A stretch of 7,061 bases of DNA from NCBI GenBank assembly GCA_938041725.1, contig CALISX010000559.1:1-7061 (forward strand), in the 5' to 3' direction. The notes beneath the pieces were generated by a model that ran no database searches, had not been told where the DNA came from, and worked only from the letters and a program-made list of their open reading frames with translations. Within the stretch, counting starts at the first letter, position 1, and each line of letters starts with the position of its first letter. The stretch comes from an uncultured Lachnoanaerobaculum sp. GTDB taxonomy: Bacteria; Bacillota; Clostridia; Lachnospirales; Lachnospiraceae. Shown here one piece after another: positions 1 through 5,731 of the stretch. The position numbers and the translations under genes are program-made.

Positions 1-16
1 TGTTTCACGTGAAACA
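1..16. other. parS: parS site L1 (perfect palindrome)
   Basis: TGTTTCACGTGAAACA is a perfect 16-bp palindrome, identical to the consensus ParB/Spo0J binding site known from Bacillus subtilis and most bacteria. It starts at the first base of the window, so the cluster may continue further left. ParB loads here as a CTP-dependent clamp and spreads, organising the origin region for segregation and SMC loading (family knowledge). Confidence 0.95.
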
Positions 17-34
17 TTTATATCCATATCCAAT

Positions 35-50
35 TGTTCCACGTGAAACA
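35..50. other. parS: parS site L2 (one-mismatch variant)
   Basis: TGTTCCACGTGAAACA differs from the parS consensus only at position 5 (T to C), which breaks the dyad symmetry. It starts 34 bp after site L1. Its reverse complement equals the variant seen in the right-hand cluster. Confidence 0.92.
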
Positions 51-68
51 TGTAACTACATCCTTTGT

Positions 69-84
69 TGTTTCACCACAGAAT
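69..84. other. Decayed parS half-site in phase with the left cluster
   Basis: The left half, TGTTTCAC, is intact at 69-76, but the right half has diverged. It begins exactly 34 bp after L2 and 33 bp before L3, so it fills the gap in an otherwise regular array. I infer a degenerate former site; a half-site is unlikely to bind ParB as strongly as a full one. Chance occurrence of an 8-mer is possible, but the phasing argues against it. Confidence 0.5.
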
Positions 85-101
85 AGATCCATGCTTTGCA
101 T

Positions 102-117
102 TGTTCCACGTGAAACA
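102..117. other. parS: parS site L3 (one-mismatch variant) abutting a stop codon
   Basis: TGTTCCACGTGAAACA is the same variant as L2. It ends at 117, and the TAA stop codon of the minus-strand alpha/beta-hydrolase gene occupies 118-120, so the site lies directly downstream of that gene with no spacer. Confidence 0.92.
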
Positions 118-1065
118 TTAAAGAAATACTTCCAGTTGATTATAAAATCCCACGGGATCCTCCAGGTGAGGATAGCGTTTCAGTCCAGCCAGCCAGGCGC
201 CTTCAATGGAAGGATTAATATTTATAAAATCCTCCAGACCAGCGTCAGCCCCCGGCAGCCTGCTTCCTTGTAAAATAATAATACTATTGTCAATGCCGGA
301 TAATTCCCCTTTAATATTTTTCTTTGTAAAATTACATACCAGACTGGCATATAAAGATTTGGGTGATAATCCTCTATGGGCACTTTCATAGCAGCTTTTA
401 TAAAACTCTTTTGATAGGTTTTCTCTCTTGGAGAATCCCATCTTTAAAAGCTTTCTTTTAATATTTTTTTTGGAAACCGATATATGGTACAGCAGGGTTC
501 CCAGCACTGGAGAATTGATCATGGCCTTATAGGTTTTTGCTCGTTTACCCGGAATTAGCAGACCTTGATTTAAAGGCTCTGGGGAAATCAAAATAATCTT
601 TTCAAATAGAGAAGCATCCGTAAAACAAGAGGATAATACAAAGGAAGAGGAAGCTCCTGATGCAACCACTGATGTTCTTTTCCCGATTTCAACCTTAATA
701 AAATCTGTAATTAAATGAGAAAAGATATGATGGGTATATGTCATACTTGGTTTTTCTGAAATACCACAACCCAAAAGATCCAAAATATATACCGTATGTT
801 TCTGAGAGAGCAGAGGAAGCAGGGGTTCCCATTCCCGGGAGGAAGCATAGGCTTCTAAATCATGAACCAAAAGAATGGGAGTCCCCCTCCCATATTTTTT
901 ATATTTTATCCTCCCGAATCTCCAATTGTAGATTGCGTAATCTGTTTCTTCCAGGAGATTCTGGGAAACTGCTTTTACAGCAATCATCTTATTGATCAAG
1001 GCTGTCATGCCCACAGCCAGGGAAACTGTAGCAAATGCTGTCAGTATCTTTAAACCGCTTTTCAT
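118..1065 (-). CDS. Membrane-anchored alpha/beta-hydrolase-fold protein, probable pseudo-enzyme
   Basis: The protein has 315 residues. A hydrophobic N-terminal segment (about residues 6-28) behind a Lys-containing start looks like an uncleaved signal anchor, so the globular part is probably outside the membrane. The alpha/beta-hydrolase fold is recognisable from ILLVHD (64-69, oxyanion strand), LDLLGCGISEKP (95-106), a strand-turn-helix at 132-142, and PHLEDP (299-304), where His300 sits in the catalytic-histidine position. The nucleophile elbow reads A-S-G-A-S (135-139): counted against typical relatives up to the ISP segment (160-162), Gly137 takes the place of the catalytic Ser. Activity is therefore doubtful unless a neighbouring Ser substitutes. 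Substrate and role are unknown. The ATG at 1065 has a good ribosome site (AGAGGAA, 1071-1077) and a separate promoter at 1114-1142. The gene sits between two parS clusters, which suggests expression independent of the upstream rsmG operon. The fold is clear; the function is not. Confidence 0.85.
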   Translation of the reverse strand: MKSGLKILTAFATVSLAVGMTALINKMIAVKAVSQNLLEETDYAIYNWRFGRIKYKKYGRGTPILLVHDLEAYASSREWEPLLPLLSQKHTVYILDLLGCGISEKPSMTYTHHIFSHLITDFIKVEIGKRTSVVASGASSSFVLSSCFTDASLFEKIILISPEPLNQGLLIPGKRAKTYKAMINSPVLGTLLYHISVSKKNIKRKLLKMGFSKRENLSKEFYKSCYESAHRGLSPKSLYASLVCNFTKKNIKGELSGIDNSIIILQGSRLPGADAGLEDFININPSIEGAWLAGLKRYPHLEDPVGFYNQLEVFL

Positions 1066-1113
1066 ATTTTTTCCTCTTACTAGGCTTATAGCGCCAGCAC
1101 ATCTTTACCGTTT

Positions 1114-1142
1114 ATTCTAGCATAGCTAAAAAATGATAGCAA
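1114..1142 (-). promoter_or_regulatory. Probable sigma-A promoter of the hydrolase gene
   Basis: On the minus strand, -35 TTGCTA (1137-1142) and -10 TAGAAT (1114-1119) are separated by exactly 17 bp. A TG dinucleotide one base upstream of the -10 makes it an extended -10. Transcription would start near 1107, giving a leader of about 40 nt before the ATG at 1065. The surroundings are AT-rich. This would make the gene a separate transcription unit. Confidence 0.7.
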
Positions 1143-1170
1143 ATAAAAAATGAAGAATTATAAATGATAA

Positions 1171-1352
1171 CCCCCCTTCGCTGCCAGAATAGCCGCCATG
1201 CTCCCATGGGAGGATTGGCATTGAACGGGACAACAGAATAGAGTCACAGTGACGCCTATGGCGGCACGAGAGTGCATATACCTGTTAGCTGCACCAGCAG
1301 TGCAGTGCTGCATGGATTTATATTTACGGTGGTGGGCCCCGGAAATGGGGGC
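1171..1352. other. GC-rich, palindrome-rich intergenic island, no gene recognised
   Basis: This stretch is about 57% G+C by hand count, against about 29% in the adjacent 1081-1170. It holds a 12-bp perfect palindrome CTCCCATGGGAG (1201-1212), the inverted pair GCCGCCAT / ATGGCGGC (1192-1199 and 1258-1265), a hairpin CTGCAC-CAGCA-GTGCAG (1289-1305) and a GCCCC/GGGGC pair (1336-1340 and 1348-1352). The short open frames through it have no convincing ribosome site or recognisable product. It could be a structured RNA, a remnant of an inserted element or simply intergenic sequence; I cannot assign it. Confidence 0.4.
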
Positions 1353-1360
1353 GTGAAACA
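1345..1360. other. Decayed parS half-site in phase with the right cluster
   Basis: The right half CGTGAAACA (1352-1360) of the parS palindrome is intact, while the left half is replaced by G-rich sequence belonging to the GC-rich island. If drawn as a 16-bp site it starts 34 bp before R1, continuing the array spacing. I infer a parS copy that was eroded or interrupted at the island boundary. Confidence 0.5.
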
Positions 1361-1378
1361 TATCTCTTTAATGAGGCC

Positions 1379-1394
1379 TGTTTCACGTGGAACA
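1379..1394. other. parS: parS site R1 (one-mismatch variant)
   Basis: TGTTTCACGTGGAACA has one mismatch to the parS consensus (A to G at position 12). This is the reverse complement of the variant in sites L2 and L3, so it is the same variant in opposite orientation. Confidence 0.92.
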
Positions 1395-1413
1395 TATCTC
1401 TTTAATAAGGCAG

Positions 1414-1429
1414 TGTTTCACGTGGAACA
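1414..1429. other. parS: parS site R2 (one-mismatch variant)
   Basis: TGTTTCACGTGGAACA is identical to R1 and starts exactly 35 bp after it, within the second unit of the tandem repeat. Confidence 0.92.
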
Positions 1430-1448
1430 TATCTCTTTAATAAGGCAA

Positions 1449-1464
1449 TGTTTCATGTGGAACA
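1449..1464. other. parS: parS site R3 (two-mismatch variant)
   Basis: TGTTTCATGTGGAACA carries the shared A-to-G change plus a C-to-T change at position 8, in the central CACGTG core. It is 35 bp after R2. The core change would be expected to weaken ParB binding, so this may be a partially decayed copy. Confidence 0.8.
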
Positions 1465-1467
1465 ATT

Positions 1468-1483
1468 TGTTTCACGTGAAACA
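1468..1483. other. parS: parS site R4 (perfect palindrome)
   Basis: TGTTTCACGTGAAACA is the perfect consensus palindrome, identical to L1. It starts 19 bp after R3, leaving only ATT between the two sites, and lies 23 bp downstream of the rsmG stop codon. Confidence 0.95.
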
Positions 1484-1506
1484 CTTCAGAAATGATTTCT
1501 CAGAGA

Positions 1507-2238
1507 TCAGCTTCCCAATGGACTTTTCGACGGCACGCCTGCCTTTCTGGGATATCTTCCAGGAGTATTCTGTATTTTTTTAATCTGAATTAAAGACCGT
1601 TCACTTCCCTCTGGAAGCATAAAGTCTTCCTTTCGAAAAAAACTTCCTCCCAGTAAGTCCATGGCCTTTTTTGCATCTTCCAATTCCTGGGAAGCAGTTA
1701 AAGCCTTAAAGGATATGAAATCCCCCCCTATTTTTACAAAGGGAAGACAGTACTCTGAAAGAATAGAAAGATTGGCTACGGCTCTGGAAAGACAGAGATC
1801 AAAGCTTTCCCGATAATTTTTCTCCCTCCCCAGATCCTCCGCCCGTCCATGGCAGCATCGAATATTTTTGATTTCCAGCTTTTCCACTGACTCCTCAATA
1901 AAATGGATTCTCTTTTGCAAACTATCCACCAAGGTAAACTCAACCTGGGGAAAGACCAGTGCCAAAGGGATTCCTGGAAAACCGGCACCCGTTCCCAGGT
2001 CCAGCACCTGGGCCTGATCCGGCAGAATCCAAGTTCCCAGTTTTACCAAGGAAAGACTATCTATAAAATGTTTATAGATTACCTGGGATAAATCCGTAAT
2101 GGCCGTAAGATTCATGACCTTGTTTTTTTCTATCAAAAGCTGATAAAATATAAAAAAGGCATTTCGAACAGAGGAGGAAAGCTCCAAGTCTAAAAATTCC
2201 AGTCCCTGGGAAAATATTCGATCAAACTCTGTTTTCAT
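1507..2238 (-). CDS. rsmG: 16S rRNA (guanine527-N7)-methyltransferase RsmG
   Basis: RsmG (GidB) uses S-adenosylmethionine to methylate N7 of G527 in the 530 loop of 16S rRNA, a cytoplasmic step of small-subunit maturation; loss in other bacteria gives low-level streptomycin resistance. The 243-residue length is typical. Family hallmarks are NLTAI (43-47), HFIDSL (57-62), the SAM-binding loop [10 protein letters not shown] (80-89), the acidic LVDS strand end (103-106), GRAEDLG (131-137), SRAVANL (151-157) and the C-terminal [11 protein letters not shown] (225-235). The ATG at 2238 has the ribosome site AAGGAGA (2245-2251), which lies inside the end of mnmG. The coding regions overlap by 17 nt, so the two are probably translationally coupled. 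It is the last gene of the cluster; no clear hairpin-plus-T-run terminator follows, and the parS array begins 23 bp downstream. Confidence 0.97.
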   Translation of the reverse strand: MKTEFDRIFSQGLEFLDLELSSSVRNAFFIFYQLLIEKNKVMNLTAITDLSQVIYKHFIDSLSLVKLGTWILPDQAQVLDLGTGAGFPGIPLALVFPQVEFTLVDSLQKRIHFIEESVEKLEIKNIRCCHGRAEDLGREKNYRESFDLCLSRAVANLSILSEYCLPFVKIGGDFISFKALTASQELEDAKKAMDLLGGSFFRKEDFMLPEGSERSLIQIKKIQNTPGRYPRKAGVPSKSPLGS

Positions 2239-4135
2239 GATTCTTCTCCTTTATGGTTTCCAGATATACCAAAAGCACCGTAATATCTGCCGGAGACACC
2301 CCGGAGATACGGGAAGCCTGGCCTATGGAAACCGGCTGAACCTGGGTCAGCTTCTGTACTGCTTCCCTTCGCAAACTGTTCACCTGGGTATAGTCCATGT
2401 CCAAGGGGATTTTTTTGTTCTCCATTTTTTTGAAACTCTTTACCTGAGCCCTTTGTCTTTGAATATATCCCTCGTATTTAATATTAATATTCACCTGGTC
2501 TCTGACTTCCTTTGAGAGCTTCTCCCTTCCCCTGTCAATCTCTGATACACAGTCATAGTTTAATTCCGGGCGGCGAATCAGCTCGGCCAGAGTGGCGGAT
2601 GTCTGTAATGGCGTCGATCCATGGTGAACCAAAAACTCCTGCACCTGGGCGCTTGCTCCCACAGATTTCTGATTCAGCCTGTGGATTTCTTTTTCAATGG
2701 CCTTCTCCTTTTCCAAAAGCTTTTCCATTCTTTCCTGTGAAATCAAACCCATAGCATGGCCTATTTTAGTGAGCCGCAAATCTGCATTGTCCTGCCGCAG
2801 CAAAAGCCGATATTCAGACCGGGAGGTCATCATGCGATAGGGCTCATGGCTTTCCTTTGTCACCAGATCGTCGATTAAAACACCAATATATCCCTGGTCC
2901 CGACCAATGACAAAGGGATCTCTTCCCAATACCTGCATGGCGGCGTTCACCCCTGCCATCAATCCCTGTACTGCAGCTTCCTCATATCCTGAACTGCCAT
3001 TTAGCTGCCCGGCTGCAAAAAGTCCTCCAATCCCCCGAAATTCCAAAGTGTCTTTCAGTTGTCTGGCATCAATACAGTCATATTCTATGGCGTAGCCATT
3101 TCGCACAATGCGTGCATGCTCCATTCCTCTGATGCTGCGAACCATACGGTGCTGCACATCCTCCGGCAAAGAGGTGGAAAGTCCTGCCAGATACATTTCA
3201 TTGGTATAGTTTCCCTCTGGCTCCACAAAAATCTGGTGTCGGTCCTTTTCTGGAAATTTCACCACCTTATCCTCTACAGAGGGGCAATATCTGGGACCGG
3301 TTCCCTCTATGGCCCCGGAAAACAAGGGAGAGCGGGCAATATTTTCCCGGATAATGGCATGGGTTTTCTCATTGGTATAGACCAAATAGCAGGAGACCTG
3401 CTCCTTCTGAATGGCATCCGGATCTGTTTCAAAGGAAAAGGGGGTGATGGGGGAATCTCCCCTTTGTTCCTCCATAAGAGTATAGTCAATACTTCTTCCA
3501 TCAATCCTGGCCGGGGTGCCGGTTTTAAAACGATTCAATGCCACTCCGGCAGCCTCCAGAGAAGAGGAGAGGTATCTGGCGGATTTTAAACCATTGGGAC
3601 CGTTTTGCTCCACCACCTCCCCATAAATACATCTGGCATTCAGATAGGTTCCTGTAGCCAAAACCACTGCCTTGGCATAGTATCTCCCTCCGGAAACACT
3701 TATCACTCCCCGGCAAATTTTTTTCCCTTCCCTTTCCTCCAGTATCAATTCTGTAATTTCCCTTTGGCAAATGGTTAAGCCTGGTGTATCTTCCAGGGTT
3801 TTTCGCATTTCCCTGGAATATTCCATTTTATCCGCCTGGGCCCGAAGAGAATGAACAGCCGGACCTTTGGAAGCGTTGAGCATCTTGGACTGGATAAATG
3901 TTTTATCAATATTTCGTCCCATTTCTCCTCCCAAAGCATCCAATTCCCGCACCAGATGTCCCTTGGAACTTCCGCCGATATTGGGATTGCAGGGCATCAG
4001 GGCAATGGAATCCACACTGACAGTAAAAAGTATGGTTTTTAGTCCGATTCTGGCAGCGGCCAGAGCAGCCTCACAGCCGGCATGGCCGGCCCCCACCACC
4101 ACCACATCCACATTTGTTTCGATTCCTTGCATCAT
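2222..4135 (-). CDS. mnmG: tRNA uridine-5-carboxymethylaminomethyl(34) synthesis enzyme MnmG
   Basis: MnmG (GidA) is the FAD-dependent partner of MnmE. The complex uses methylene-tetrahydrofolate, with glycine or ammonium, to install cmnm5 (or nm5) on wobble U34 of tRNAs reading split codon boxes. The protein has 637 residues, close to the family norm. The FAD Rossmann loop is GAGHAG (15-20) followed by CEAA. Also visible are MPCNPNIGG (47-55), with the conserved Cys49; GPRYCPS (280-286), with the second conserved Cys284; FVEPEG (303-308); [13 protein letters not shown] (379-391); and the signature [20 protein letters not shown] (432-451). A helical C-terminal domain, the region that contacts MnmE, ends at about 630. 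Two adjacent ATG codons (4133-4135 and 4130-4132) both fit the ribosome site AAGGAAG (4142-4148). The 3' end overlaps rsmG; mnmE ends 85 nt upstream. Confidence 0.98.
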   Translation of the reverse strand: MMQGIETNVDVVVVGAGHAGCEAALAAARIGLKTILFTVSVDSIALMPCNPNIGGSSKGHLVRELDALGGEMGRNIDKTFIQSKMLNASKGPAVHSLRAQADKMEYSREMRKTLEDTPGLTICQREITELILEEREGKKICRGVISVSGGRYYAKAVVLATGTYLNARCIYGEVVEQNGPNGLKSARYLSSSLEAAGVALNRFKTGTPARIDGRSIDYTLMEEQRGDSPITPFSFETDPDAIQKEQVSCYLVYTNEKTHAIIRENIARSPLFSGAIEGTGPRYCPSVEDKVVKFPEKDRHQIFVEPEGNYTNEMYLAGLSTSLPEDVQHRMVRSIRGMEHARIVRNGYAIEYDCIDARQLKDTLEFRGIGGLFAAGQLNGSSGYEEAAVQGLMAGVNAAMQVLGRDPFVIGRDQGYIGVLIDDLVTKESHEPYRMMTSRSEYRLLLRQDNADLRLTKIGHAMGLISQERMEKLLEKEKAIEKEIHRLNQKSVGASAQVQEFLVHHGSTPLQTSATLAELIRRPELNYDCVSEIDRGREKLSKEVRDQVNINIKYEGYIQRQRAQVKSFKKMENKKIPLDMDYTQVNSLRREAVQKLTQVQPVSIGQASRISGVSPADITVLLVYLETIKEKNHENRV

Positions 4136-4220
4136 TTCTTTCTTCCTTTTATACTACAATCTTCGGGGCAAAAAATCCTTGTCCCCTTTTTTAAACTATG
4201 AAATACATAACCACCATGAC

Positions 4221-5588
4221 TTATTTTCCCATACAAAATTTAGCAAAAATTTCATTTACCACATCATCCCCAACCTGTTCTCCCAAAATCTCTCCCAGAT
4301 GGGTATAGGCATTCATTAAATCAATGGATAAAAAATCTTCCTCCAAGCCCTTTGCAATTCCCTCCAGCACCAGCACCAGAGAAGAGCGGCTTTCCTCCAA
4401 TAAATCCGCATGTCTTTGACTGGTAATAATCACCTGGTCATTCCACACCAGCTCTCCCGTGTCATACATTTCCTTTAGAATGTTTTCCAGCTCCTCCAAA
4501 CCCTGCCCTTCCTTGGCAGAAAAGATTAATACATGGGAAGCATATTCCGCCACTTCCTCCCGGGTAATAAACATGGGACGGTCAGATTTATTCATCAAAA
4601 TTACAGTCTTCCTTTTATCCAGTGTTTTAAGAATTTCCACATCCTCCGGACTAAGGGGCGCTGTGCCGTCCAAAACAAACAGCACCAGATCTGCTTCCTC
4701 CCCGGCCTTCACCGCCCGTTCCACACCGATACTTTCCACCAGATCCCGGGTCTGACGAAGTCCTGCTGTATCCGTTAAACGAAAATGAATTCCAGCCATT
4801 CGGATCTCCTCTGTCAGGGTATCTCTGGTGGTGCCTGCAATATCCGTTACAATGGCCCGTTCCTTTCCTGTTAGAAGATTTAAAAGAGAAGATTTTCCTG
4901 CATTGGGCCTCCCAAGAATCACCGTGTTTACTCCCTCCTTGAGAATCAAGCCCTGGCGATAGCTTTTTTGCAATGCCTCCACCTTCTCCAAAGCTTCCAT
5001 AATTTTTCCTTTTAATAAGGAAGAAAAGCCTTCCAAGGAGTAATGCTCCGGGTCATCTAAGGCAGCCTCAATATAGGCCATCTCCTCTAAAATCCGGGAA
5101 CGCAGGCTTTGAATCTCCTCCTTGATCCCTCCCTCCAGCTGTTTGATACCTGCCTGAAGCGCCAAACGATTCTTAGCCTCAATTACATCAATCACTGCCT
5201 CTGCCTGGCTTAAATCAAGTTTTCCATTAAGAAAGGCCCGTTTTGTAAATTCTCCCGGAGCGGCCAGTCTGGCCCCGGCCCCCAGCACCGTTTCCAATAC
5301 TGCCTCTAGTACCATCCTTCCCCCATGGCAGTTGATTTCAACCGTGTCCTCCCCGGTATAGGTACGGGGTGCACGCATCAGCATAACCAAAACCTGATCC
5401 ACCACCTCCTTCCCACGATAAATATGCCCATAGTGAATGGTATGGCTTTTCTGTTCTCCCAGTTTTCCCCTTCCACTAAAAATCTTATCCACAATTTCTA
5501 TGGCATCTTCCCCGCAAATACGGACAATGCCAATACCGCTTTCCCCATAGGCTGTGGCAATGGCTGCTATGGTCTCCAGACTTTTCAT
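4221..5588 (-). CDS. mnmE: tRNA modification GTPase MnmE (TrmE/ThdF)
   Basis: MnmE is a GTPase that dimerises through its G domain in a K+-dependent manner and works with MnmG on tRNA wobble U34. From the chosen start the protein has 455 residues, the usual length. An N-terminal folate-binding domain starts with LETIAAIATA and includes APGEFTKRAFLNGKLDL (110-126). A helical domain surrounds an inserted G domain: P-loop GRPNAGKS (226-233), switch motif GTTRD (252-256), DTAG (273-276), NKSD (333-336) and SAK (357-359). The C terminus C-M-G-K carries the essential cysteine (Cys452). I prefer the ATG at 5588 over the in-frame ATG at 5597: the ribosome site AGGGGG (5598-5603) touches the latter but lies 9 nt before the former, and the protein then starts just before the conserved TIAAI segment as in relatives. 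The upstream start would add only three residues. Confidence 0.97.
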   Translation of the reverse strand: MKSLETIAAIATAYGESGIGIVRICGEDAIEIVDKIFSGRGKLGEQKSHTIHYGHIYRGKEVVDQVLVMLMRAPRTYTGEDTVEINCHGGRMVLEAVLETVLGAGARLAAPGEFTKRAFLNGKLDLSQAEAVIDVIEAKNRLALQAGIKQLEGGIKEEIQSLRSRILEEMAYIEAALDDPEHYSLEGFSSLLKGKIMEALEKVEALQKSYRQGLILKEGVNTVILGRPNAGKSSLLNLLTGKERAIVTDIAGTTRDTLTEEIRMAGIHFRLTDTAGLRQTRDLVESIGVERAVKAGEEADLVLFVLDGTAPLSPEDVEILKTLDKRKTVILMNKSDRPMFITREEVAEYASHVLIFSAKEGQGLEELENILKEMYDTGELVWNDQVIITSQRHADLLEESRSSLVLVLEGIAKGLEEDFLSIDLMNAYTHLGEILGEQVGDDVVNEIFAKFCMGK

Positions 5589-5645
5589 ATATTTCATCCC
5601 CCTGTCAATCTATGATTTCTCTTCATGCATCCGCCTTAAACGGTA

Positions 5646-5691
5646 AAAGAAGGCTATCAACAACACTTTCATGTCATCAACAGCCCTCTTT
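5646..5691 (-). terminator. Possible attenuator or intrinsic terminator between jag and mnmE
   Basis: Read on the minus strand, AAAGAGGGCT (5682-5691) can pair along its whole length with AGCCTTCTTT (5646-5655), with one G-U pair, across a 26-nt loop. The descending arm ends in a T-rich tract, TTCTTTT. The loop is long for an efficient terminator and the T-run is partly inside the stem, so read-through from jag into mnmE is likely. It could instead be a processing hairpin. No good promoter for mnmE was seen downstream of it. Confidence 0.35.
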
Positions 5692-5731
5692 CACAAAGCT
5701 CCTAACGGTGCTGCCAATGGGCAAATCACCT

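Larger units (their letters stand above)
1357..1460. repeat. Tandem repeat of about 35 bp, each unit carrying a parS site
   Basis: There are three head-to-tail units: 1357-1390 (34 bp), 1391-1425 (35 bp) and 1426-1460 (35 bp). Each consists of AACATATCTCTTTAAT, a short A/G/C-rich spacer and most of a parS site. Units 2 and 3 are identical at 33 of 35 positions; unit 1 is one base shorter with a few changes in the spacer. The near-identity of the spacers, not only of the parS cores, shows that the array grew by tandem duplication. Confidence 0.9.

Noticed and set aside
830..843. CCCGGG-centred palindrome resembling the Noc binding site
   Set aside because: It matches only 9 of 14 positions of ATTTCCCGGGAAAT and lies inside the hydrolase coding region.
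1158..1361. Minus-strand open frame of 67 codons in the GC-rich island
   Set aside because: It begins inside a parS half-site, has no ribosome site before its ATG codons, resembles no family I know, and crosses several inverted repeats.
1272..1583. Plus-strand open frame of 103 codons through the right parS array
   Set aside because: Its residues are translations of the parS repeats (recurrent F-H-V-K/E-H), it runs antisense into the end of rsmG, and it has no convincing ribosome site. It is a typical spurious open frame over parS.
3059..3589. Plus-strand open frame of 176 codons opposite mnmG
   Set aside because: It is antisense to a highly conserved region of mnmG and has no recognisable protein features; it is a shadow frame.
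4136..4220. Possible promoter or GGGG/CCCC hairpin between mnmE and mnmG
   Set aside because: A TATAAA lies just upstream of the mnmG ribosome site but has no acceptable -35 at 16-18 bp, and the four-base GC stem has a long loop; too weak to annotate.
5485..5493. Perfect DnaA box TTATCCACA
   Set aside because: It is a single box inside the mnmE coding region (codons for V-D-K) with no neighbouring boxes or AT-rich unwinding stretch, so it is not evidence of an origin.
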